Shown here: piece by piece, positions 49,795 through 58,061 of the stretch
Numbering within the stretch: the stretch's first letter is position 1
How the letters are laid out: each line of letters opens with the position of its first letter
Origin: Syntrophopropionicum propionicicum_A
Lineage (GTDB): Bacteria > Bacillota > Desulfotomaculia > Desulfotomaculales > Pelotomaculaceae
Assembly (NCBI RefSeq): GCF_048984525.1
Contig: NZ_JBMGJC010000002.1
Span: forward strand, 1-64,000
Reading direction: 5' to 3'
Length of the DNA stretch: 64,000 bases
Notes under the pieces: model-generated
Told to the model about the DNA's origin: nothing
Seen by the model: the letters and a program-made list of their open reading frames with translations, nothing else
Database searches by the model: none
Position numbers and translations under genes: made by a program

Positions 49795-50097
49795 ATGGCT
49801 GGATATCCCGCACATGAAAATGCTGCGAAAATACTGGAGAATTTGAGAGAAGCTGCTGCGAAGGCAGAAGGCGAAACCAAGGAGAGGATTGAAAAGGCTA
49901 TTGCCGGCCTGGACCCGATCAAGGACAACAGGACTTTTATGCGCACCCAGAAGGCCGAGAGGGTCACAACCGGCACCCTGGAAGCCAGCGAAGCGCTGAA
50001 AAACAACCTGGCGGACACTGAAAAACTGGCCTCCATCGAGGCTGACATCGCTGAATTGGTGGAAAGAGTCAGGACCATGGTCGTGCGGATGACCTAA
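49795..50097 (+). CDS. Helical hypothetical protein, 100 aa
   Basis: A 100-residue, highly charged, all-helical protein starting MAGYPAHENAAKILENLREAA. No family recognised. AGGTAATG lies before the ATG (TTGGAGGTAATGTAA). Codon use (frequent AAG, GGC, CTG) is like the well-expressed neighbours. It sits at the end of the DUF362-Mrp-epimerase run and may be a structural or regulatory subunit. Confidence 0.7.
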   Translation: MAGYPAHENAAKILENLREAAAKAEGETKERIEKAIAGLDPIKDNRTFMRTQKAERVTTGTLEASEALKNNLADTEKLASIEADIAELVERVRTMVVRMT

Positions 50098-50221
50098 AAA
50101 GCGGTTTGATTATTTACCGCGTTATCCTTTAGAATTATAATGAAGTTATTTTAGTGGTTATATACTCCAACTTAAGATATATCTAAAGTTAATGTCTCAA
50201 ATTATGGGGTTGATTTTATAA

Positions 50222-50563
50222 ATGAATATGCAAGCTAACGTCCGCAGAGAAATTAATGAAGCTGTATTGGAAGTTGGAAAAGAGTCGCTGGATTTAATCC
50301 AGCGCTTCCTTTCAGGGCGGGTAACCCGGGAAGAATTACTGGCCGGTTTATCCGGGACCGGGGTGAAAGAGGTTATGACCCGGTATTGGGGGGACCTCAC
50401 TTCCAACTCAAGTTATGTTCCGCACTGGCAGGTTCTGCAGTCCCTGCAGGGGTTGATTGATGAAATGACATACCAGTTGGGGGAATACGGTGAGTCAACC
50501 CTTTATGAGGACTTCAAGGAAATTGCCGTAAACATGAAGCGTATTTCTGAACAAAACAACTAG
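50222..50563 (+). CDS. Hypothetical protein, 113 aa
   Basis: A 113-residue acidic helical protein ('NEAVLEVGKESLDLIQRFLSG', 'EVMTRYWGDLTSNSSYVPHWQVLQSLQGLIDEM'). No family recognised. The start is ambiguous between two close ATGs (50222, 50228) with no strong Shine-Dalgarno. It lies 31 bases before larB and could belong to that operon. Confidence 0.6.
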   Translation: MNMQANVRREINEAVLEVGKESLDLIQRFLSGRVTREELLAGLSGTGVKEVMTRYWGDLTSNSSYVPHWQVLQSLQGLIDEMTYQLGEYGESTLYEDFKEIAVNMKRISEQNN

Positions 50564-50594
50564 AGAAATAAAGGCCCGTAAAGGAGCTTTAGAA

Positions 50595-51359
50595 ATGGTT
50601 AAAGATGAACTACGCCAATTGCTGGAGGACGTTAAAAATAGTAAGGTTGACATCGGGGACGCCCTTGCCAAACTAAAAAATCTGCCCTATGAGGACCTGG
50701 GGTTCGCGGTGGTGGACCACCACCGCGCCCTGCGCAAGGGTTTCCCCGAGGTAATATTTTGCCAGGGTAAGACCTCCGACCAAGTTGCTCAAATTTTTAA
50801 TAAGCTTTGTGACGGACGGAGGAGCATCCTTGGCACCAGGGCTTCAAGGGAAGATTATGATAGAGTAAGGGAAATATACCCGGACGCGGTTTATAACGAA
50901 CTGGCCAGGACCATCGTGGTCAACCGGGGGGAGAAGCCTGCCCCCAAGGGCAAAATACTTGTTATGAGCGCCGGGACTGCTGACCTGCCTGTTGCTGAAG
51001 AGGCGGCTATCACCGCTGAAATAATGGGCAACGAAGTCCGGCGTACTTATGACGTGGGAGTGGCGGGGATCCACCGCTTGCTGGACAAGCTCGACACCAT
51101 TCGCTGGGCTGACGTGATCATTGTTGTGGCTGGGATGGAGGGAGCTCTGGCCAGTGTGGTGGGCGGCCTGGCTGACCAGCCCATCATTGCCGTCCCGACC
51201 AGTGTGGGCTACGGCGCCAGCTTCAACGGTCTTTCCGCCCTGCTCTGCATGCTCAACAGCTGCGCCTCAGGGGTAAGCGTTGTTAATATCGACAACGGCT
51301 TTGGAGCCGCAACCATGGCCAACGCCATAACGAAGATGATAGAGGAGGCACGTGCGTGA
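50595..51359 (+). CDS. Nickel-pincer cofactor biosynthesis protein LarB
   Basis: A 254-residue LarB, the carboxylase/hydrolase that turns nicotinic acid adenine dinucleotide into pyridinium-3,5-biscarboxylate mononucleotide. N-terminal 'LGFAVVDHHRALRKGFPEVIFCQGKT' and the AIR-carboxylase-like C-terminal half ('VMSAGTADLPVAEEA', 'IIVVAGMEGALASVVGGLADQPIIAVPTSVGYG') are full-length. AAGGAGC precedes the ATG. The stop overlaps the larC start. No larA is in the window. Confidence 0.95.
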   Translation: MVKDELRQLLEDVKNSKVDIGDALAKLKNLPYEDLGFAVVDHHRALRKGFPEVIFCQGKTSDQVAQIFNKLCDGRRSILGTRASREDYDRVREIYPDAVYNELARTIVVNRGEKPAPKGKILVMSAGTADLPVAEEAAITAEIMGNEVRRTYDVGVAGIHRLLDKLDTIRWADVIIVVAGMEGALASVVGGLADQPIIAVPTSVGYGASFNGLSALLCMLNSCASGVSVVNIDNGFGAATMANAITKMIEEARA

Positions 51360-52357
51360 AGATTGCCTATTTCGATTGCTTTTCAGGAATAAGCGGGGAT
51401 ATGTGCCTGGGCGCCCTGATCAGCGCCGGGGTTGACTTTGACCTGTTAAAAGAAGAGTTGTCTAAAATGCCGGTCGAAGGCTATGATTTACGCTGGCAGA
51501 AAGAAAGAAGAAACGGAATAGCCTGCGCCAATGTTTTTGTGGATCTGCTTGAAACAGACCAGCCCGAGCGGCACCTGGCCGACATCCTGCAGATTATAGA
51601 CGGCAGCGACCTGCCGGCGGAAGTTAAGGATAAAAGCAAGGATGTGTTTACCCGCCTGGCAGTGGCGGAGGCCGCCATCCATGACACGACGCCGGAGCGT
51701 ATCCATTTTCACGAGGTCGGAGCTGTTGACGCTATCGTGGATGTGGTAGGCACTGTACTGGGACTGCACATGCTTGGCGTGGACAAGGTTTATGCTTCCC
51801 CCCTGCCCATGGGCAAAGGTTTTATAAAATGCATGCACGGCGTAATTCCGTCACCAGCCCCAGCCACGCTGGAGATATTACAGGACGTGCCTATTTATGG
51901 AGCAAACATCGAAGGAGAATTGGTGACCCCAACCGGGGCGGCCCTTGTCTCAGTCCTGGCGGACGCATTTATTGATTTGCCGGCCTTGACTATTGAAAAG
52001 GTGGGGTACGGCTCAGGCAAAAAGGTTATGGAGCACCCGAACCTGTTGAGGCTAATTGTAGGTGAACGCTACGAGTCCAAAATACCTGGACCCTTTCCCT
52101 GCCACGTCAGCCATGACCGTGAACACCGCCATGCCCACCCGCACGACCACAAACTGGCGCATACCCACGCTCATGAGCATAAACACGGGCATGCTCACCA
52201 CAGCCACCAGCACGAGCACGGTCATAGCCATGAACACTGCGGCGGTCCGTCCGCAGGCGGGGAAGATCATGATCATCAACACAACCATGACCATGACCAT
52301 GACCATGACCACGATCATAACCATGACCACGATCACGATCACTTACAAGATCAGTAA
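51356..52357 (+). CDS. Nickel insertion protein LarC, N-terminal part with His-rich tail
   Basis: A 333-residue LarC1-type protein: 'IAYFDCFSGISGDMCLGALISAG', 'FHEVGAVDAIVDVVG', 'TPTGAALVSVLADAF'. LarC inserts nickel into the pincer nucleotide using CTP. From residue 250 the protein is an extreme His/Asp/Glu-rich tail (about 80 residues), fitting nickel storage. The C-terminal LarC2 domain that follows by frameshift in Lactobacillus plantarum or by fusion elsewhere is absent; a separate gene for it is at 55738-56205 on the other strand. GTG start overlapping larB. Confidence 0.93.
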   Translation: MKIAYFDCFSGISGDMCLGALISAGVDFDLLKEELSKMPVEGYDLRWQKERRNGIACANVFVDLLETDQPERHLADILQIIDGSDLPAEVKDKSKDVFTRLAVAEAAIHDTTPERIHFHEVGAVDAIVDVVGTVLGLHMLGVDKVYASPLPMGKGFIKCMHGVIPSPAPATLEILQDVPIYGANIEGELVTPTGAALVSVLADAFIDLPALTIEKVGYGSGKKVMEHPNLLRLIVGERYESKIPGPFPCHVSHDREHRHAHPHDHKLAHTHAHEHKHGHAHHSHQHEHGHSHEHCGGPSAGGEDHDHQHNHDHDHDHDHDHNHDHDHDHLQDQ

Positions 52358-52371
52358 AGGTTGGTTTTGCT

Positions 52372-53193
52372 ATGGATCAGCTTGACCAGAAACTGGACCG
52401 GCTTAGAAATTTTTTAAAGAACTGCGGGAAAGTACTGGTTGCCTTTTCCGGCGGTGTCGACAGCACTCTGCTGCTCAAAGTCGCCCATGATGTGCTGGGT
52501 GATCAGGTGCTGGCAGTGACCGCCTCCTCGGAAATATATCCTCCCGGCGAGGCAGACGAGGCCATAGTGCTGGCGGGCCAGATCGGCGCCGAGCATATTG
52601 TTTTAAAAGTCAACGGGCTCAAGAGCGCCGCTTTCAGGGGCAACCCGCCAGACAGGTGCTATCACTGCAAGAAAGAAATATACGCCGAATTAATCAGGGT
52701 AGCCAGGGAAAAGGGTATTAGTCACGTGCTTGACGGGGTGAACGCCGACGACGCTGATGATTACCGCCCTGGCATACGTGCCGGCAAGGAACTTGGGGTT
52801 AGAGCGCCGCTGATGGAGGCTGGTATAACGAAACAGGAGATCTATGCCCTTTCCCGGCAGTTCGCTCTCCCCACCGCCAGTAAGCCGGCCAACCCCTGCC
52901 TGGCCACAAGGTTTCCATACGGTGCTGAAATAACCCGGGAGAGCCTGGCGATGGTGCACCAGGCTGAAGAATTTTTAAAAAGCCTGGGAATACGCCAGCT
53001 CAGGGTAAGGCACCACGGCAACCTGGCCCGCATAGAGGTCCCCCTTGACTGCTTTGGTCTGCTGGTGGAGAAATCCGGAGAAGTTGCCGCCAAATTTAAA
53101 GAAATAGGTTATACTTATGCGGCGCTGGACCTGAAGGGTTTCCGGAGCGGGAGCATGAATGAGACCCTCAGCGGGGTCTTAAGTAAATTTTGA
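52372..53193 (+). CDS. Sulfur transferase LarE, three-cysteine type
   Basis: A 273-residue PP-loop ATPase (SGGVDST at 26-32) that adds sulfur to pyridinium biscarboxylate mononucleotide. Cys176 in 'NPCLATR' is the position of the sacrificial cysteine in Lactobacillus plantarum LarE; here Cys96 and Cys99 (DRCYHCKK) are also present. Enzymes with three such cysteines bind a 4Fe-4S cluster and can use an external sulfur source, so this one probably is catalytic, not sacrificial. 14 bases after larC. Confidence 0.94.
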   Translation: MDQLDQKLDRLRNFLKNCGKVLVAFSGGVDSTLLLKVAHDVLGDQVLAVTASSEIYPPGEADEAIVLAGQIGAEHIVLKVNGLKSAAFRGNPPDRCYHCKKEIYAELIRVAREKGISHVLDGVNADDADDYRPGIRAGKELGVRAPLMEAGITKQEIYALSRQFALPTASKPANPCLATRFPYGAEITRESLAMVHQAEEFLKSLGIRQLRVRHHGNLARIEVPLDCFGLLVEKSGEVAAKFKEIGYTYAALDLKGFRSGSMNETLSGVLSKF

Positions 53194-53212
53194 TACACGA
53201 GGTTGTTTTTTC

Positions 53213-53228
53213 TGGCATGCGTTATGCA
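53213..53228 (+). promoter_or_regulatory. Sigma-54-like promoter before the aldehyde oxidoreductase
   Basis: TGGCATG-CGTT-ATGCA keeps -24 GG and -12 GC at correct spacing and 10 of 12 consensus positions. It is 330 bases before the oxidoreductase start, so it implies a long leader. Confidence 0.55.
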
Positions 53229-53558
53229 TAATAAAGCATAAAGTAATAAATATTATAAAATTTATGTTAAAAATGTATAATAATAAATCAAAATAAGACG
53301 GCTTGGCAGAGCTGCCTGTTCCATCATGGCGCACTTGCTCCAATTTAGACCGGTAGTTTTGTATTATCTTAAGACAGGCGCCGGCCGGAAAAGAACCGGA
53401 ATCAATAAAAACGAAAATATTTTACGGGCTGTATTCGGCCAGGAGGGTTATCCCGAAAGGGATAATGCTTTTTTTTTCATGGTATCAATGTTGCATATCA
53501 TTTTATAAAGAGATTTAACCTGTTAATTAAATAATCTAAAAAGGGGGAACGTTTTTTA
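53229..53558 (+). other. AT-rich leader before the aldehyde oxidoreductase
   Basis: No convincing gene. A short open frame at 53326-53508 lacks a ribosome site and family resemblance. A GGCAG-AG-CTGCC palindrome lies at about 53305-53316. Confidence 0.4.
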
Positions 53559-55283
53559 ATGGACAAATTTTTAAGGGTCAATATGACCACCAAGGAACTA
53601 AAAACGGAAGCTGCGCCCGAGAAGTACGCTGCTCTGGGCGGCAGGGGTCTCACTTCGCAGTTTGTTCTTGATGAAGTTCCGGCAACCTGTGAGCCGCTTG
53701 GACCGTTTAACAAGCTGATCTTTGCTCCCGGCCTTCTTTCCGGGACCAACGCTCCGTCTTCAGGCCGGATGTCGTGTGGCGGCAAGAGCCCGCTGACCGG
53801 CGGCATCAAGGAAAGCAACTCAGGTGGTACTCCTTCCCAGAAGCTGGCCAACCTGGGCTACAAGGCAGTTGTTATTGAAGGCAAAGCAACTGCTGGCGAG
53901 CTTTACCTGCTTAAACTTACTGCTGATGGCGCCGAACTGCTTCCCGCCGACTACCTGGCCGGCAAGGGCGGTTACGAGACTGTAAGAGTGCTGCAAGAAA
54001 AATACGGCAAAAAGACCGCTGTTATATTTATCGGTCCGGCCGGTGAAATGCAAATGCCCAGCGCCGGTATTGGCGCCAGCAACATAGAAGGTCTCGGCGA
54101 CCGTTACTTTGGCCGCGGCGGCATGGGTGCTGTAATGGGATCCAAAGGCCTGAAAGCTATCGTAATTGACGCGCCGAAAACCTTTGACGTGCCGGTTAAG
54201 GATAAAGAGCGCTTCATGGCTGCATCCAAAAAGTTTGCGAAGATCCTGCTGGACCACCCGGTTACCGGCCAGGGCCTGCCCGCGTACGGCACCAACGTGC
54301 TGATGAACATCATCAACGAAGCCGGCACCCTGCCCACCAGGAACTTTACCCGCGGCCGCTTTGACGATGCCAACATGGTAGGCGGCGAGTCACTGGCGGA
54401 AGCCTGCAACGCCCGCGGCGGCAAAGCGACCCACGCCTGCCACCCCGGCTGCGTAATGCGCTGCTCCAACGTCTTTATCCTCCCGGACGGCACCCAAATG
54501 GGCAAGATTGAATATGAAACCGCCTGGGGCTTTGGCCCGAACGCTGAAATCAACAGCCTGGATGTAGTCGGCGAACTGAACTACATCTGCAATGACGCCG
54601 GCCTGGACACCATCGAGGCGGGCGCTACACTGGGCGTCCTGATGGAAGCCGGCGTGGTTCCCTTCGGCGACGGCAAAGCTGCTATTGAAGCGTTCAAAGA
54701 AGTTGCCAAAGGAACTCCCCTGGGCCGTGTTATCGGCGCCGGCGCAACCTTCGCAGGAAAACTGTACGGCATTACCCGTGTTCCGACTGTCAAAGGCCAG
54801 GCTATCCCGGCTTATGACCCCCGCTCCTGCAGAGGCAACGGCGTAACCTACGCTACCACTCCCATGGGCGCGGACCACACCGCAGGCTATGCTGTTACCG
54901 CGAACATCCTTAGAGTGGGCGGCTTCGTAGACCCGACGAAAGACGAAGGACAGGTTGATCTGTCCAGGAACCTGCAGATCGCCACTGCCGCAGTAGACAG
55001 CACAGGCCTCTGCCTTTTCGTAGCCTTTGCCGTTCTGGACAACCCGGAAGCACTCCCGACTGTAGTTGAAATGCTCAACGCCATGTACGGGCTGAGCCTT
55101 ACCGGTGACGACGTGGTGGCTCTGGGCATGAGCATCCTCAGGGCTGAGAGAGAATTTAACAAAAAGGCCGGCTTCACCAAGGAAGACGACCGCCTGCCGG
55201 AATTCTTCTACAATGAAGAGCTGGCTCCGCACAACACCAAGTTTGCTCTGAAAGATGAACTGGACGAAGTGATGAACTTTTAG
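53559..55283 (+). CDS. Tungsten-containing aldehyde:ferredoxin oxidoreductase
   Basis: A 574-residue AOR-family enzyme oxidising aldehydes to acids with ferredoxin (or running the reverse acid reduction). N-terminal domain with 'LGGRGLTSQFVLDEVP' and 'SGRMSCGGKSPLTGGIKESNSGG' binds the tungstopterin; 4Fe-4S ligands are Cys294, Cys298, Cys302 (CHPGCVMRC) and Cys485 in 'DSTGLC'. Full length. The codon bias is strong, pointing to high expression. It stands between larE and a small gene, with the cofactor genes 3-10 kb to the right. GGGGGAAC precedes the ATG. Confidence 0.95.
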   Translation: MDKFLRVNMTTKELKTEAAPEKYAALGGRGLTSQFVLDEVPATCEPLGPFNKLIFAPGLLSGTNAPSSGRMSCGGKSPLTGGIKESNSGGTPSQKLANLGYKAVVIEGKATAGELYLLKLTADGAELLPADYLAGKGGYETVRVLQEKYGKKTAVIFIGPAGEMQMPSAGIGASNIEGLGDRYFGRGGMGAVMGSKGLKAIVIDAPKTFDVPVKDKERFMAASKKFAKILLDHPVTGQGLPAYGTNVLMNIINEAGTLPTRNFTRGRFDDANMVGGESLAEACNARGGKATHACHPGCVMRCSNVFILPDGTQMGKIEYETAWGFGPNAEINSLDVVGELNYICNDAGLDTIEAGATLGVLMEAGVVPFGDGKAAIEAFKEVAKGTPLGRVIGAGATFAGKLYGITRVPTVKGQAIPAYDPRSCRGNGVTYATTPMGADHTAGYAVTANILRVGGFVDPTKDEGQVDLSRNLQIATAAVDSTGLCLFVAFAVLDNPEALPTVVEMLNAMYGLSLTGDDVVALGMSILRAEREFNKKAGFTKEDDRLPEFFYNEELAPHNTKFALKDELDEVMNF

Positions 55284-55356
55284 TCCTGATGAATGATATT
55301 CTCACCTGGACGAATTATCAGGTGTAAAGAAAGCAGATTCGGTTAATACTGAATTC

Positions 55357-55381
55357 AGCGGGGTGGCCCGGCCACCCCGCT
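55357..55381 (+). terminator. GC-rich palindrome after the aldehyde oxidoreductase
   Basis: AGCGGGGTGGCC (55357-55368) is the reverse complement of 55370-55381. It lacks a T tract; likely a terminator or a 3' stabiliser, perhaps permitting partial read-through into the next gene. Confidence 0.55.
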
Positions 55382-55407
55382 GTTCAGCGTTTAGAGGAGG
55401 ATTTTTC

Positions 55408-55707
55408 ATGTCCACGCCGGATAGTTTAATGGAAGATGTAAGGTACCTTTTGAATAAGTTTTCTTTGCTGGATGGCTATGATTTAAGGGCCATATGCCGG
55501 GAGTTGGACCTTCCGGTGACCAATTTGGGCAGCAGCGATATGGTCGAGCAGCTTCGTGAAAAAGTAATCGGAGCACTGGATTCATACAGGAAAAAGCCAT
55601 CCAGGGAAAGCGAGAGGACCCTGGTCTTATTTCGCCGCAGCATTTTGCTGAAGAGCAAGTTCCTGGAGCGTTTAACCGCGGTAGTTAGTAAATCCACACT
55701 GGGCTAG
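55408..55707 (+). CDS. Hypothetical helical protein, 99 aa
   Basis: A 99-residue charged helical protein ('MEDVRYLLNKFSLLDGYDLRAICRELDLPVTNLGSSDMVEQLREKV'). No family recognised; the segment 'LRAICRELDLPVTNLGSSDMVEQL' resembles SAP-like or small helical DNA/RNA-binding motifs only loosely. GAGGAGG lies 7 bases before the ATG. Placed after the oxidoreductase behind a strong hairpin. Confidence 0.65.
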   Translation: MSTPDSLMEDVRYLLNKFSLLDGYDLRAICRELDLPVTNLGSSDMVEQLREKVIGALDSYRKKPSRESERTLVLFRRSILLKSKFLERLTAVVSKSTLG

Positions 55708-55737
55708 AAATTCTTTTATATTTTTTGTTAAACTTAA

Positions 55738-56205
55738 TTACTCCTTTTTAAGCTCCGCAAAGGCCAGCAAGGCGGCGGTGTACACTTTTTTGAGGGGGAC
55801 ACCGCAACCTTCTGAAATGGTTTTGCATTCTTCATATTCAGGTGCGATTTGCAGCATTTCACTGTCATTTTCACCGGCGCGGCCAATTTTAATATTTACT
55901 TCTCCCCATGGAGTACTTACTTTCTCAAAACTCCTGAAAAGAACTCTTCTCTTTTCTTCTCTGATACGTACGCCCAACGTTGTGGTCTCTCTGAAAATCA
56001 ACTGCAGCAGCATTTCTAACTTTTCCTCGCGGCAAATCACGGACAAAAGGTTGGCAGGCCGGTTTTTTTTCATGTATACGGGCATCGTATATGCGTCAAG
56101 GGCGCCTTCTTTTATTAATTTGTCCAGTATGTAGGAGTAAATCTCCGGATTCATGTCGTCTATAGTGGTTTCTATCACTATTACTTTTTCCTCTTTGCCG
56201 GTCAT
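55738..56205 (-). CDS. LarC2: C-terminal domain of nickel insertion protein, separate gene
   Basis: A 155-residue protein that corresponds to the C-terminal part of LarC: 'VIETTIDDMNPEIYSYILDKLIKEGALDAYTMPVYMKKNRPANLLSVICR', 'ETTTLGVRIREEKRRVL', 'GEVNIKIG', 'APEYEECKTISEGCGVPLKKV'. It has its own ATG with AAAGGAG upstream. LarC1 (51356-52357) lacks this domain, so the two gene products presumably assemble. The gene is 3.4 kb from larC1 and inverted, which rules out making it by frameshift from larC1. Confidence 0.88.
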   Translation of the reverse strand: MTGKEEKVIVIETTIDDMNPEIYSYILDKLIKEGALDAYTMPVYMKKNRPANLLSVICREEKLEMLLQLIFRETTTLGVRIREEKRRVLFRSFEKVSTPWGEVNIKIGRAGENDSEMLQIAPEYEECKTISEGCGVPLKKVYTAALLAFAELKKE

Positions 56206-56442
56206 TTCAATTCTCCTTTTATATATTCAAAATTTGCGATTACATTGTACCATAACCTTTTCCTTCTAAGCATAAAAAATACCTGTGCCTGCCCGGGCAG
56301 GTTTAACGGCTTCATTGCATACTCTGTACAGAATGTTCATTGTAAAAATTATCTAATAAGTGAAATCTCTTCTGCGCCGGTATAATGGCAGCAGTTTTGC
56401 TATTTAACAGTCCTATAACATTTTAAGAGTGAAGGTTTTATT

Positions 56443-56592
56443 ATGAACAACAAGACTGATCAATTTAAACCGGATTACGCCACCACATGGGTCTACGACG
56501 AGAGAATAGGCTGGATTGATATTAACCAGTACCTAAAAGATATCAAGAAAATGCTAAAAGAATTAAACATCAAGCTAAAGTTGAACAATTAA
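56443..56592 (+). CDS. Small hypothetical protein, 49 aa
   Basis: ATG with GAAGG 8 bases upstream opens a 49-codon frame: 'MNNKTDQFKPDYATTWVYDE' then 'IGWIDINQYLKDIKKMLKEL' and a Lys/Asn-rich end. The tryptophans and amphipathic helix suggest a real peptide; no family recognised. Confidence 0.5.
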   Translation: MNNKTDQFKPDYATTWVYDERIGWIDINQYLKDIKKMLKELNIKLKLNN

Positions 56593-56629
56593 AACTATAC
56601 TGCTGTCTTATCTATTTAGCGTCAGTTTT

Positions 56630-56648
56630 ATGTTCCATTCCGGAACAT
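56630..56648. promoter_or_regulatory. Operator-like dyad
   Basis: ATGTTCC (56630-56636) and GGAACAT (56642-56648) are perfect inverted arms around ATTCC. It has GTTCC half-sites like the dyad at 45101-45122 but in the opposite order. Confidence 0.35.
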
Positions 56649-57268
56649 CCGCTCCAGAAAAAACCGTTGTTGTATTATATCGGGACGTCTATGGTCAGGC
56701 TTATTTTCAGCCCGCCTAACACCATTATAAATATATCTTTGGCCCGGCAGGTCTGCTGTTAGGACTGGGGGTATTCTGCAATTTGGGAACAGCGCGTTTA
56801 GTATTGTCTTTATACTGCTCTTCCCGGATGGCTATATTTACAGGCTGACCGAAGGAAAACAAAAAAAGCCGCCGCCTCAATACTCTGGAATTGGCTGTTT
56901 AGCGGCAGTTCAGTGAATATCAACCAGACCGCCCTGGCTGCGCATACAGCCGGCACTGCTTCATGTTGCCGGCGGAACATCGTTTATACTGCACATATCC
57001 CGCCACGAAGCTGCGTTCTTGGTCTTTGGACTTTTGGTTATGTGGAGTACCGCTTTTTATGGCTTTACAGCTTCCCCCCTTTTGCTTAGCCAATCCCGTG
57101 AGACCCTTTATTATATATGTTTGAAATAGGCACAGTATCAACCGGGGCCTTGGACAAATGCCTGAAACCCTGACTGTCACCCGGCAGGGAGTGAAGGGGG
57201 TCCTGGTGTTATTTTGCGCGTTCTCAGGGCTCCCCGCTATGCAGCTGCAACTGAAAAACAGGCTATAA
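56649..57268 (+). pseudogene. Decayed coding region, family not identified
   Basis: This 620-base stretch has no intact gene. Broken frames encode hydrophobic pieces such as 'LLGLGVFCNLGTARLVLSLY' and 'SSVNINQTALAAHTAGTA', as if from a multi-pass membrane protein with several frame breaks. A minus-strand frame (56920-57285) has atypical composition and no support. Confidence 0.4.
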
Positions 57269-57284
57269 AGGTATAGTTTTTGCA
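57269..57284 (+). promoter_or_regulatory. Weak sigma-54-like site before the AmiS/UreI-like gene
   Basis: AGGTATAGTTTTTGCA has GG and GC at 10-base spacing; only about 8 of 12 consensus positions match. 128 bases before the ATG. Confidence 0.3.
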
Positions 57285-57411
57285 ATATTGAAAGTGTTAG
57301 TAATATTTCGAAAAATGGAGGTGGATTAATATTTAATTGAGATCTGTATTTGAGAGAGAAGGAAAGCTTAAAATAATAAAATAAGGTATTTTTTAGAGGG
57401 GTGGTATTTTC

Positions 57412-57933
57412 ATGCCGTTAACACTTGCTGTCCTTATATTCATATCTATTATGTGGGTCCCTGTGGCACTGCTTTTCCTGGGTAAAGGAGAAGCCAAAGG
57501 AACTGGGGCGGTTACGGGAGTTGTTGGGGTCCTTGTTGTCATCTGCGCCTTAGTACAGGCAACCCCCTTGTTTAAACAGGATGTCTTTGGCGCCGGCTTG
57601 CTTTTCGCCCATGGAATACTCTACATCAGTGTGTCACACGCCTTGCTGACAGGGCTGGAAGATATGAGGTCCGTCGGTAATGTGAGCCTGACCGTTGCTG
57701 TCATTTCAGCCATCTATTGTCTTGTTTATCTGGTCGGCACCCCACTGGTGCCCGCGGCTCTCTACCTGGCGCTGATGTGCGCCGGCTATACAGCCTTGAC
57801 TGTCATGGTCTGGCTGAACGCCTACGGGAAGTTTGCTGCCAGCTCACTGGCCTATTCTTTGCTTGTATGGGCTTTTCTCGGCCTGTGGATTCCTTCTTTC
57901 ACTGTTTTAACAACCGGTAATTTTCCCTTTTAA
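57412..57933 (+). CDS. AmiS/UreI-like membrane channel protein
   Basis: A 173-residue protein with six hydrophobic segments and few charges. Size, topology and features such as 'GAGLLFAHGILYISVSHALLTGLEDMRSVGNVSLTVAVISAIYCL' and the final 'GKFAASSLAYSLLVWAFLGLWIPSFTVL' resemble the AmiS/UreI urea and short-chain amide channels. The match is by pattern only. Its context next to Mo/W cofactor genes does not explain the substrate. GAGGGGTGG precedes the ATG. Confidence 0.55.
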   Translation: MPLTLAVLIFISIMWVPVALLFLGKGEAKGTGAVTGVVGVLVVICALVQATPLFKQDVFGAGLLFAHGILYISVSHALLTGLEDMRSVGNVSLTVAVISAIYCLVYLVGTPLVPAALYLALMCAGYTALTVMVWLNAYGKFAASSLAYSLLVWAFLGLWIPSFTVLTTGNFPF

Positions 57934-58061
57934 ATAAAACATACAATATCCTGCTTTCCTTCTCTCTTTTATTTTTATGTTCATCGAACGGGCTTAACAG
58001 AATGTAGAGTGTGAAGTAAGCATTACCCCGGCTAACAAGTTCAAAATTAGGAGGACGGAAA

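Noticed and set aside
56920..57285. Minus-strand open frame of 121 codons
   Set aside because: Cys/Arg/Pro-rich translation without any domain pattern or ribosome site.
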